A DNA stretch of 64,000 nt, taken from Harmonia axyridis (lineage: Eukaryota; Arthropoda; Insecta; Coleoptera; Coccinellidae). Shown here piece after piece: positions 37,891-49,300 of the stretch. The position numbers and the translations under genes were made by a program. The DNA is taken from contig NC_059502.1 in the NCBI RefSeq assembly GCF_914767665.1, forward strand, positions 15,748,001 to 15,812,000, written 5' to 3'. The stretch's first letter is position 1; each line of letters opens with the position of its first letter. Under the pieces are notes generated by a model. It was not told the DNA's origin. It worked only from the letters and a program-made list of their open reading frames with translations, and searched no databases.

Positions 37891-37910
37891 AGATCTACGG
37901 CGCGTACTAG

Positions 37911-40095
37911 TCTATATACTAAGTCAGGAATCAGTACTATGGGGGGGAAAGGGGAAAGAAACGTGTTTTTTTAAAAGGGAAGAAAAGTTTAGACTTTTTT
38001 CGACCGTTGGAAGGGGAGTAGGAAGGGACGCGATAATACGTTTCGAAAGAGGAAAGACGGACATTTGTTACGGTACCGGGGTTTTTCGACAAAAGTACAC
38101 CGATTATTTTATAATAATTCTCAAACTCGACGAAAAAATCGATTTTCATCGAAAAGTGAAAACTTCTAGAAACGAGATGGGGCGTAGGATATCGTCGGGA
38201 CGAGATGTTTTGGCTCAATCTGATGCACGAAAGATGAACTGGAAAAGTAACGGAGCCCTTTTTTCGATTTTCGTCTTTGTTTTCTCGAAAAATTCACGCA
38301 AAAATGTGCAATTTTGGTAACATTTTGACGTTTCTCTTAAATCTGTGTTCCCCGATAACATCCATCGATGGCATTCAGAGTAGGAACGCCCCTAATTATA
38401 AATAAGAAACGATGCGAATGAAAATGAGAAACGTCAGATGATATTCGACTAGAAACATTGAAATTTGGACGAATCGAGAGGAAATATACAAGAAAAGATG
38501 TTCAGATCCGATTTCTATCCGTTTTTCGAGGTATATTTGATGATATTTTAGAAAGAAAACGTTTTTAGTCAGTGGGAAGCTTGATTTGCCAGAAGCCTCT
38601 ACCAGGAGTCATTTGGTTATTTGAGAAGTTTTTTAACGAGAAATTTGAGGAAATAATAGACTAGAACTGTATGTACCCCCCTCTTATGATGATATTTTTG
38701 CGTTTTGTTGAGATTTTCATGGAAATTCGTCAAATCTTGAAGCATTCCGTTTCATGTAAATTGTCAAGGACATACGTAAATATATCATTTCAGACAGATA
38801 TTAGCATCCAACCTGAAATGAGCCGGTAGGTAGAGCTATTTTAATTAGATAACCTAAATATTTAACGATTTTTTAAACGAAAATCATGAAAATTCATCAA
38901 CTTATAGAAACTCTGTTACCATTTATTTTGTCATTATTCCTATAACAAGCACAAATGCACCTAATTATGCAAAGGCATTGTGGCCGTAACGTTAGGGATG
39001 CGGTCGTACCAACTGACGTCTCTATGGGTTGCGAGTTCAAATCTTGCAGAAGCTCATAATTTTTTTTCTTATTTTTTCGCCAGTTATTAATTTTTATATC
39101 ATTTGGCAGTGAATACTTTGGAATAGTGAAATGGATCAAATAAAATCAATGATTATTTTAAAATAATAGGGATTCCCACATTCCCATTTCATACAGGGGG
39201 TACAATTTTCAAGCGTCAATTATACCTATATTTCTGGAAAATCGAGACCTTATAAATCTGAAAATTGGAATTAGAGCTTCCGGTTAGTTTTCTTTTGCAT
39301 AATTTGCGAAAATATACGTGCGATGAATATTTTTTATACAGAGTGCACAATTTCCGAGTTCCAATTGGACGACTCTGGATAACTGAAACCTGTTGAAATC
39401 TGATAATTGAGATCTTAGATCCAGGTTATTTTTTTTTGCATAATTCTTGGAGGTATACACTGAGTGATTGACGATTTCATACAGGGTGTATTATTCTTGA
39501 GTGGCAATCAGACGTTTATGCAAAATTGTAACCTATTGAAACAACGGATTATAAACTTCGGGTTATTCTTAGTTTTCATAATTTGTGAGGAATAATATAA
39601 TAATTGATTACAAATTTTACAGGGTGTATTGAATTGGGATATCAATTTGATATTTTTGGAAAAATAGGCAAAATGAAATCTGGAAATTTGGATGATAGCT
39701 TTAGGTTAGTCTTAGACATTCCTGAAGATTCCGTATGGAAAATTGGTATCATAGCATTTGCTCTTTCTGCCATCTTGAAGGTATTCGAATAACGAGTCAG
39801 GCATGTTCATTGGTGTTTTTGGTTGCTTTTTTGTGTTTCAACAAAAACTTTATATACACGATGTTTGATGTCGATTTGATTAAAATTATTCCTCAAATTA
39901 CATACAGGCTGTGCGTTGTATATTAGTCCGATTTGAATGAATTTTATATGGGGTGTACATCTGTGGCCAATGCAGATCTATGGACAATGTGGATCTATGG
40001 ACAAAGAGGATCTATGGGCAATGTAGATCTACCTACAAGGTGTATCTACGGGCAAAGCGAATCTACCTACAAGGTAGATCTACGGCGCGTACTAG
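37911..40095 (+). mobile_element. Non-autonomous Helitron, array unit 2 (2185 bp)
   Basis: Same termini (TCTATATACTAAG; CTAG at 40092-40095). Its first about 120 bp match unit 5 best, while the body resembles units 7 and 8. It has the type II tRNA-like module (38974-39054) and a longer internal region of about 145-bp degenerate repeats, each starting TACAG(G/A)G(T/G)G (about 39193, 39338, 39480, 39618). The 17-bp minisatellite occupies about 39960-40075. Confidence 0.85.
38974..39054 (+). other. tRNA-Ser-like module, type II (unit 2)
   Basis: About 81 nt, the size of a class II tRNA. TGGCCGTAACGTTAGGG stands at the A-box/D-arm position and GAGTTCAAATCTTGC forms a 5-bp T arm (GCGAG/CTTGC) with a TTCAAAT loop. 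The acceptor ends do not pair well. It is preceded and followed by the same sequences as the type I module in other units. Confidence 0.45.
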
Positions 40096-41132
40096 TTAGA
40101 TATACTAATCGTGGAATCAGTACTATGGGGGGGAAAGGGGAAAGAAACGCGTTTTTTTAAAAAGGAAGAAAAGTTTACACTTTTTTCGACCGTTCGCAGG
40201 GAAGTACGAAGGGACGCGATAATACGTTTCGAAAGAGGAAAGACGGACATTTGTTACGGTACCGGGGTTTTTCGGCAAAAGTACCCCGATTATTTTATAA
40301 TTATTCTCAAACTGGACGAAAAAATCGATTTTCGTCGAAAAGTGAAAACTTCTAGAAACGAGATGGGGCGTAGGATATCGTCGGGACGAGATGTTTTGGC
40401 TCAATCTGACGCACGAAAGATGAACTGGAAAAGTAACGGAGCCCTTTTTTCGATTTTCGTCTTTGTTTTCTCGAAAAATTCACGCAAAAATGTGCAATTT
40501 TGGTAACATTTTGACGTTTCTCTTAAATCTGTGTTCCCCGATAACATTCATCGATGGCATTCAGAATAGAAACGCCCCTAATTATAAATACGAAACGTCA
40601 GATGATATTCGACTAGAAATATTGAAATTTGGAGGAATTCAGAGGAAATATACAAGAAAAGATGTTCAGATCCGATTTCTATCCGTTTTTCGAGGTATAT
40701 TTGATGATATTTTCAAACAGAATCATTTTGTGACAGTCGAATACATTGGTTTGCTGAAGCTTCAATAGGATTTATTTTGGTTATTTGAAGTGTTTTCAAC
40801 GAGATATTCAAGCAGAGAAAGGACTGAAATGGTAGAAAACGTCTTTTTCTGATGGCATTTTTGCGTTTTGTTGAGATTTTCATGGAAATTGGTCAAATTA
40901 TATAGCATTCCGTTTCATGTAAGTTGTCAAGGGAAGACATGAATATTTCATTTTGGACTGATAAATCGGTAGGTACAGATATAAATATTCGATTTCCTTC
41001 ATATCTAACGGTTTTTTAGACGAAAATCATGAAAATTCTTCAATTTTATAGAATCTCTGTATCCTGTGATTTTGACACATTCCCTATAAGAAGCACAAAT
41101 GCAATAACTTTCCCAACGTTCTCATGGGTGGA

Positions 41133-41193
41133 GGCAGTGAGTCGCGGCCTGATAAACTGAGGCGCTGCGCTACAGCAGGTTCGAATCGCTGCC
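41133..41193 (+). other. tRNA-like module, type I (unit 3)
   Basis: Same 61-nt layout as in unit 1 (GGCAGTG...CGCTGCC ends, GGTTCGAATCG B box). The middle reads GGCGCTGCGCTACAGCAG, closer to a normal anticodon-arm sequence than in the other units. Confidence 0.4.
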
Positions 41194-41459
41194 AGTCAGT
41201 GATTTTTTTTCTTATTTTTCGCAAGTTATTAATTCTTATATTCTTTGGCGGTGAATGCTTTGGAATAATGAAATGGATCAATTTTTTTTGGTCTACTGTG
41301 TGAATGATTTGTTATTATACATAAATAGTTGTGTTTTTGCGAGGTTTTCAAAAAATAAGAATAACGATTATACAGAGTTTCTTCAGTTACAGTGCTTACT
41401 GCGTATTAGAGGTTTCCTGATAATAGACCTATATGAAAATCGGTATTATATTATGTAAT

Positions 41460-44396
41460 ATTAATTCCTACTAAATAAAAAATATTTTTTTATCCTTATC
41501 TCATCCGTTTATGAAGGGAATGAAGATACAAATTTTCAATAATTATTTTTTGAAATTTTTCTCTGGTAAGAATAATCCTTTCTTTCAACAACATTTTTTT
41601 ATATACAGGGTGTTTCGTCACTTTCGAGTTTATAAGGATTGAAAATAATTCTTCTGTATAGGTACTAATTGCAAAACATAGCATAACTACTGTGGTAAGT
41701 AGTGAAAAACGTATTTACGGAAAAAAAGTATATTCAGACGTTTCTCGAAGTGAGTTAAACGGGATATGAGGAAACGTTTCGAAAGGAAAGAGGTGGAAAT
41801 TAATTTTGATACATATTAAAAATATGGTTTCATTAGCATACAAAATTTTCTTCAACATTTAATACTAAAATACTGCCGGGAATAAAGTTTAACATGCTCC
41901 GCGCCACATTACATTGTTTTCTTCGAAAGTGAGTGGGTGCCTACCAAATTGAAAAAAAAAATTGGAATCAATTGGTCTATAAAGGAATTGTGAAAAATCT
42001 TTGATCATTCAAAATTGTGAAGGCAGAGAATTGGTACTAGAATTAAAGAAACAAATATCAAAACGGAAATAAAGCAATAGTAAATGATGGAATACATGTC
42101 GAATTTATGGTTCAAGGTGAAAAAATACTCCTCTATACCTCTCATTCAGAAATATTTTTTAATTATCAAGTTTATCCCGATTTTTGGGGCAAAGTAATGA
42201 AATCAAATATTGCCATTAGATTTAGGTGAGATCTCAGACAAAAATTGAAATTATAGCCTTGGATTTTATGTATTATGGAACTTTTCCATTCCATGTTCCT
42301 AGCATTGGTACTGGGGGAAATGCGATTAATCGAGCGCTGTGATAGACCAATCGTTATTTTTCAATAAATACAAATTTTACTTTTTAACTTATCGCAGAAA
42401 TCGGTTACCATGCCCTGTTGTTTTTAGAAACAATATCATCGGATTTTTTGAAAAAAATTATTCTATCGGGTGTCACTAGATAAAGCCGATGTAACTCTCA
42501 TGGAATATATTCAGACACATATTTTATTCGATAAAATATAATTTTCATCCGGTAAGCACATATCATAGAATAAGGCTATTATATTAAAAGAGACCAGAAA
42601 CAAACTTTTTAGAACTGCTGACCTATAAGGTACTCCTATAAATCATGACAAGTGACATCTATTAGATTATCTGATCTATTCAACGCTTCAACGCATCAAG
42701 TTAATGCGACGATGCCAAATTTCCCACTATTTATGGAATTTCACTTTACTCGATTGATCTTATCTTTATAGCAGACGTACCCAATTAGTACCTAAGCTGT
42801 TAGGATATGATCGAGTACTGTCACTTATAATAATGTATTTGCATCACTAAAAAAATCCGAACTAAATGAGCATTAGTTGACAATGTTAGGGTAACCTTTC
42901 ATTGCATATCTAATAGGTTTGGCATCATTGCGTATCTAATAGGTTTGGCAATGGTAATAAGTTTTGATGATTCGCATTGTTTGCGTTATTTCAATCCTAC
43001 TCGGGGACGGGGAATACTGATGAAAAATGAAGAAAACCTTTTAAACACTTCTTCCTATATTTAGAATATTTATTCAAAGATGAAATCATCAAAAACAAAT
43101 CTACATCTCAGAGTATCTCTCAATATCATTTTGAAATATCTATGGCTATACCTACATAATAAGTAAATAAAAAAGATCCTTTGGAAAATTCAAAATAAAA
43201 TACAATAATAAAGAGCTACCCAGGTAAATGTATATCCATTCCATATTGATATTGCATATTTTATGTTTGCTCTGATCATAGAGTCGACTTAAATAACCAT
43301 TATTGATCATTAATAGGTATTAAATAGATAACAGGTATCATGATATATTATTATGAGTAATTTATCAACAAATGCATTGTTTGTGCGTTAAATTGTATAA
43401 AATAATATATAATTCTAAATGATAAAATTCTCGATATTATAGAGTGAACATCCATATAGTAATTCGCATTTATTCGGAACAGAAAGTTTGAGCACCTCTG
43501 ATCTATAATATGGGAGGGATACAAGATACACGTTAGGAGGACATTAAAATTTATTTCTATTGGTTCACTTCAAGTTGACCAATAGTTCACCCCTACATTT
43601 GCACTTCCGATGCAAGCTTGCCAAGGTTTTTTTTTGGAGGAATTTTACTAAGAATCTCAAAATAGGAATATATTTATATCAAAGCGATTATATTGTCAGA
43701 AAGCTTCGATTTTTTGTAATGATAATTCAAATTTTCACCTGAATACATAAATAACTGATATGTAATGATGTATGTAATGTAATTTGATTGTTTTAATTTG
43801 ACAACGTTGCAATTCATCTGTACACCTGAAGAAAGATGAAGGAGGGGAATATTCTCCCTCAAAATAGCCGTTGGGGGGACGCTAAGAAAATTGCGGGAAT
43901 TTCTACAAGGGCTTTCATTTCTCATTCTCAGATTTATTCTAATTCTGTTGAATTTGGTGTGAAGTACGTTGTTATTGAGATAATTTTTAATAGCTACTTT
44001 TTCAAAGTTCTTATTAGGAAGAGGTAAGAATTCCAATTAATCATTTATGTACATACTTATTTCTAATCAATTAGTTACATAATATTCAATTTCTAACTAT
44101 CTTATCCAATATTCGGATATTTTTCAAATCATAATCAAATGAATTCTTCATTTTTTGATTTCATAACTGCATGTAATGATTTTCAATGACTGAATACCTT
44201 GAAGATAATGATTTTCATTTGAAAACGTTTGTAATATATTTCAATCAATCGATTGTTCTTGAAAACGTCAACGTAGAGGGAATGTCTATGGTTTCAATTT
44301 AATATTTAAAATTTTAGATAATCTTGCTCTGGAGAAGATTCAAAAAGATACATAGGTATCTGAATACATATTACATATTGAAATACATATTGGAAA
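41460..44396. other. Helitron unit 3 interior, 5' of the gene
   Basis: AT-rich, non-coding as far as I can see; probably promoter and 5' leader of the Rep/helicase gene. One TACAGGGTGTTTCG at about 41605 echoes the internal repeats of the short units. A 63-codon plus frame at 43836-44027 has no recognised domain. Confidence 0.4.
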
Positions 44397-44472
44397 ATGG
44401 TTATCAAAAGATCGAAAAAAATTGGGAAAAAACCCAAAGGAGGTTTCAATGCGTCTAAGAAAATTAAACCAG
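44397..44472 (+). CDS. Inferred 5' coding exon of the Helitron Rep/helicase
   Basis: The long frame starting near 46384 has no in-frame ATG for over 100 codons and opens directly after a pyrimidine-rich TTTTTTTAG. Upstream, AAAATGG at 44397 opens a 76-nt frame ending in CAG just before GTAGGT (donor at 44473). Joining 44472 to 46394 keeps the frame (the split codon becomes GAT) and gives a 1701-residue protein. The 25 residues encoded here are very basic (KRSKKIGKKPK), fitting a nuclear localisation signal. This is an inference from splice-site and frame agreement; further upstream exons cannot be excluded. Confidence 0.6.
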
Positions 44473-44807
44473 GTAGGTACCTACTATTTCATTGATATAA
44501 TATTTTCTACCTATGACTATAGGTAGTAGTCGAGTTCTCAAGTTTTATTGCATGTTGAACTAGGATGGTATTTGTACCTAAATTCAACAATATTCTATTT
44601 ATTGAAGTTTTTGTTTCAACTTCTGTACTTAAATGGTGTTTCTGAATATTTGAAATTATTTCTATAAAAAAGAGGTCATCGAAATTAATCTCGGAAAAAT
44701 CCATACCGTTCCTTTCTCAAAAATTATTAATCATCTCGAATTCCCAGTGTGGAGTGTTCTTCATTCCTGTACAGCTATGAAATATTTCGATTTTTACCTT
44801 AACTATA

Positions 44808-46183
44808 CAGGGTGATTCACTTGGATGGCCTATTAGACGTTTATGGAAAACTATCCATAATTTTTAGCTGAACATTTGCGTATTGGGGTTTGAGACAATG
44901 ATCTTTCCCCCTAAAATATTTTCAGATCTCTACAACTTTCAGTTATACCGGAAACAGACTGCTACTTCTTCATTTCAAATGGCAAACCCAGTATATTATT
45001 GCATCATTAGATAGCTTTTTTGATGGCAATTTCGGAAACATGCCATACATTGGGTGAAAACTCAACGGTTCATGAGTTATTGGGATTTTTATGAAAAAAA
45101 TGCTGGAGATGAGGACTCAGTTTTTCTTAAATATTTCAGCAGAAAAAGCTTTTTTCGATACTGCAAATAAGTAGTATTATAAGACTGTTTGCGGTTTGAA
45201 CCAAAAATGTACAGGATGTTCATAAGAAGATCATGAATTTGGACAACACAAATTCATCAAAACTCAAGATTTTCAAATGAGAACCTATATTTTTTATTTT
45301 TTCAGTCGATTCTACGTACAAAAATAGTGGGGGTTACTTAAGCAAACCCTTTACCTAAAATGAGTACTTCAAGAGTTATCGAGGAAGAACTTTAACTTTC
45401 CGGAAAACACAAAAAGAAACTAAAATTCGATGTTTGGTAACTAAATTTTACATTTTTCAATTACGAATAATACATTAAAATTCTTGGTATGTCAAATTTA
45501 GTTTTGGAAACATCGAATTTTGGTTTCTTTCTGTGTTTTCGGAAGTCACAGACCACTCAACACAGTTATAAATAGCGGTTTTTCCTCATTCAAAGTTCTT
45601 CCTCAATAACTCTCGAAGTATTCATTTGAGGTAAAGTAACCCCCACTATTTTTGTACGTAGAATCGACTGAAAAAATAAAAAATATAGGTTCTAATTTGA
45701 AAATCTTGAGTTTTGATGAATTTGTGTTGTCCAAGTTCATGATCTTCTTATGAACACCCTGTACATTTTTGGTTCAAACCGCAAACAGTCTTATAATACT
45801 ACGTATTTACAGAATCGAAAAAAAAAGTATTTTTTCGAAAAAAGCTTTTTCTGCTGAAATATTAAAAAATGTGAGTCCACATCTCCAGCATTTTTTTCAT
45901 AAGAATCCCAATAACTCATGAACCATTGAGTTTTCACCCAAGGCATGGCATATTGCCGAAATTGCCATCAAAAAAGCTATCTAATGATGCAATAATATAT
46001 TGGGTGTGTCATTTGAAATAAGGAAGTAGCAGTCTATTTCCGGTATAACCGGAAGTTATATAGATCTGGATATATTTTAGGGAGAAAGATCATTGTCTCA
46101 AACCCCAATACGCAAATGTTCAGCTAAAAATTATGGATAGTTTTCCATAAACGTCTAATAGGCCATCCAAGTGAATGACCCTG
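44808..46183. mobile_element. Foldback element inside the Helitron gene's intron
   Basis: 1376 bp, a large inverted repeat centred near 45495 with arms of about 640 bp. The ends read CAGGGTGATTCACTTGG and its near-complement, flanked by TA (44806-44807, 46184-46185). The symmetry continues outwards through TTAACTATA/TATAGTTAA to 44799-46192. No coding capacity. A one-armed relative lies at 16920-17362. It sits wholly inside the inferred intron (44473-46393) and so need not harm the protein. Confidence 0.85.
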
Positions 46184-46393
46184 TATAGTTAAGCTATAAC
46201 AATGTAATTTTGATGTTATAACAAACATATGATCCATGACTGAATTCATGATTCATGATTAAATCTCTCTTGATGGTGACAAGATAAAAATGCTTTTAAA
46301 CATCTCTGTCTTGAATAATGTCATGTAGGTATCATCATTGCATTTGTGTGTATCTCATATACTAAAATATACTCATTTCATAAATTTTTTTAG

Positions 46394-49300
46394 ATATTTC
46401 CAATTCGACAAATCCTCAACCGAAAGTACCTCCGCCGTTCGAAAATGTTAACAATGACAATTTGAATTACAATGTTGTTGAAGATGCGGAAGTTAATTCT
46501 GTAAGGGATAGGAGTATAATCAGGGGAACGCGAAGTCAGAATGATTTGAGATTTAGTTTAGAGTCACGCAATCATCAATGCACAACAAACGCGGCAGTGG
46601 CAGTAGCATATAGTAAAGTATTTCCATTCAGTTCATGGGATACCACAATAATTGATAATATTCTCGATTATGGAGATCAGCTTTATAAAAAATCCGTAGC
46701 AATGCGAACGTCACAAAATGCACCTGATCTATTCGTTGTAGAGGTGTATCCAAATTTCATCATTGCGAACGTATTTTATTCATTACGAGTAAATGAGATG
46801 GATTCGGTGACGGGGTTTGTAGGATTAGGAAGACGAGGAGAAATAGATGTACCCTTAGCACAAGGCATTGAGAGAATTTTTCAAAATTTCGAATGTGCTA
46901 TTTTTACGTGTGGTCTTTTGTCGACTGGCCTGGCTAAAGTCGGAAATTCCATTTATTTATTTGATTCCCACAGTCGCGATAATAATGGAATGGGTATTGA
47001 AGAAGACGGTAAGGCCTGTTTACTTAAATTTTCAAACGACCAAGATTTGCTTAACTTCATGTTGCAAAACTATAACAACGATTATTTATATACCTTAGTC
47101 CCAGTTCGAGTAGAAATTGGTTCCGTCGGTGATTTATCTGATGTAGTTGATTTTCATACGTTGACATTATATGAAAACCAGAACTCCAGTGTCGTTCGAT
47201 CACAAAAATTTCGAACTAAAAATATTTCTACATTTAGAAAAACAAATCAGGTGACAACTGAGCCAGATATGGATTGTTCTTCTTCGGCGTTCCCAGGAAA
47301 AACCATAGGTATTACTTCCCATTACCTGGGTCCAATGAATCGAACATGTTCGTTCTGCGACGCCCTTTTCTTTAATAAAGAATACATGACATGCTGTAAT
47401 AAAGGCGCTATCAAACTTCCGGAACAGTCCGTCTATCCAGATTTATTGAAGGCTTTAATAACGGATGCGCATCCTCAGTCAAGTAACTTCATCAAAAATA
47501 TTCGAAGATACAACACTCTATTGGCACTTGGTTCAACCTCCTTCGCCCGAAGAGAAGGTTTAGCGAGCGGAGCCCCAGTGATCGTTGTATCAGGGCAAAT
47601 ATACCATCGATTATCAGATGTTGATACGCTCAATCCATCGTTTGGATCTTTATATTTTATAGATTCTGGAGAAGCTACCAGAAAGAGGACGTCCAATAAT
47701 GTGCACGACGGTTGTGATTCTAAATTATTGCAACAAATTGATGCGCTTTTGAGAAAAATTCATCCTTTCGCACAAATATATCATAATTTAGGTAAAAAGG
47801 TTTTGGAAGGGCGAGGAATCGGCGGAAAAGACGTGATTCCTCAATACGGACTCTATTTTCATGGCCAACCGGATACGGATCGGAAGAAACATGCGGCTCC
47901 GACAACCTCTAACGAAATAGGTGGTGTTTTCAGTAGTGTCGACGGGGATGTACCTCCACCAGGTTCAATTCGCGTTTATTTGATAGGAAACAACTCGCTA
48001 GGCCAACAGAATACTTATCGAGATATTCCAAAATTGTCGCCAATCGTAGATGCATTATGTTACCCTTTGCTTTTCCCCCATGGAGAATTGGGATGGTCGA
48101 TAAGTTTAATGAGTAACCGGAGCGGAAAACGTATTTCAAAACGAGAATTCGAGTGCTATCGTTTGATGAGTCGATCCGGCAAATTCAATCCAATTCTTTT
48201 TTGCGGACGACTTACACAACAATTCATTGTTGATAAATATGTGGAAGTAGAGGGTGATCGGTTACATTATTTACGTACCCATCAAAAAAAATTACGTGCC
48301 AACAATTACGTCGGGCTGCAAGATTATGTTGCGCGTAAATCAGCAGTCGAATCGGTCGGAAATGAAAAAATCGGCAGAATCGTTGTACTGCCGAGTACTT
48401 TCATGGGAGGTGCACGTTTCATGCAGCAAAATTACCAAGACGCGATGGCGATTGTGGCAAAATTTGGTAGACCCTCACTATTTGTAACATTTACATGCAA
48501 CCCAAATTGGCGGGAGATTACGGAAAATATTAATAGTAGTTTATTGAATCCCCAAGACAGACCAGAATATATCGCCCGTGTTTTCGAATTGAAAAGAAAG
48601 GCATTTTTCGAGGATATTTTGAAAAAGAAAATTTTCGGCGAAGTAATTGCGTTTGTCTACGTAATTGAATTTCAAAAGCGGGGTTTACCACATATGCATT
48701 GCTTGATATTTTTAGATGATAAGGATAAATTACGCAATCCAGAAGACGTAGATAAAATCATATGTGCCGAGCTGCCAGCGGAAAATTCGCAGCTTTTCCA
48801 AATTATTATGTCAACCATGATCCACGGTCCGTGTGGTGATCGTGCTCCAAACGCAGCTTGTATGGTAGAGGGTGTTTGTTCGAAAAAATATCCAAAATCA
48901 TTTTCGACGAATACAGCGATCGACAAAGCTATACCGATATACCGACGGAGAAATGACGGTCGAACAGCAGCGTTTACGAGAAATCGTATTATGTGTACCG
49001 TTGACAACAGGGATGTAGTTCCGTACAGTCCATATCTATCTCAGAAATATGAAAGTCACATAAATGTAGAGGTGGTTACGACGGTTGGAGCTGTCAAGTA
49101 TGTATTCAAATACATAAATAAAGGGCCAGACGCTGCCATTCTCCAATTAAAAAACGAAATTGTTTACGACGAGATAAAAGCGTTTATAGAATCAAGGTAT
49201 ATTTCCTCTGGCGAATCAGCATGGCGTTTGCTAGGTTTTCCGATTCAAGGAAGAAGTCACGCAATATCTAGATTGCCGGTACATCTCCCAGGAGAGCGAG

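Larger units (their letters stand above)
36060..37910 (+). mobile_element. Non-autonomous Helitron, array unit 1 (1851 bp)
   Basis: Begins TCTATATACTAAG and ends with hairpin ATCTACC-TACAA-GGTAGAT, 12 nt, CTAG (37907-37910), the canonical Helitron TC...CTAG layout. Internal order: 5' block to about 36480 with two small hairpins (CGACGAAAA/TTTTCGTCG at 36277-36300; CGGGGTTTTT/AAAAGTACCCCG just before it); tRNA-like module 37095-37155; TACAGGGTGT repeats from about 37480; 17-bp minisatellite 37744-37890. The 5' about 1.35 kb and the 3' end are shared with the protein-coding unit 3. The preceding base is G, not the A expected at a fresh Helitron insertion. Confidence 0.85.

Noticed and set aside
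37712..38320. 202-codon frame across the unit 1/unit 2 junction (and its copy at 54871-55479)
   Set aside because: It is the 17-bp minisatellite read in frame into the next unit's 5' block; the repeated IYGQ/DLWxM peptides are the repeat itself.
46462..46464. Start codon at 46462 for the Helitron protein
   Set aside because: The codon is TTG, which is not a normal start in animals; the frame is open back to 46384 and fits a spliced upstream exon.
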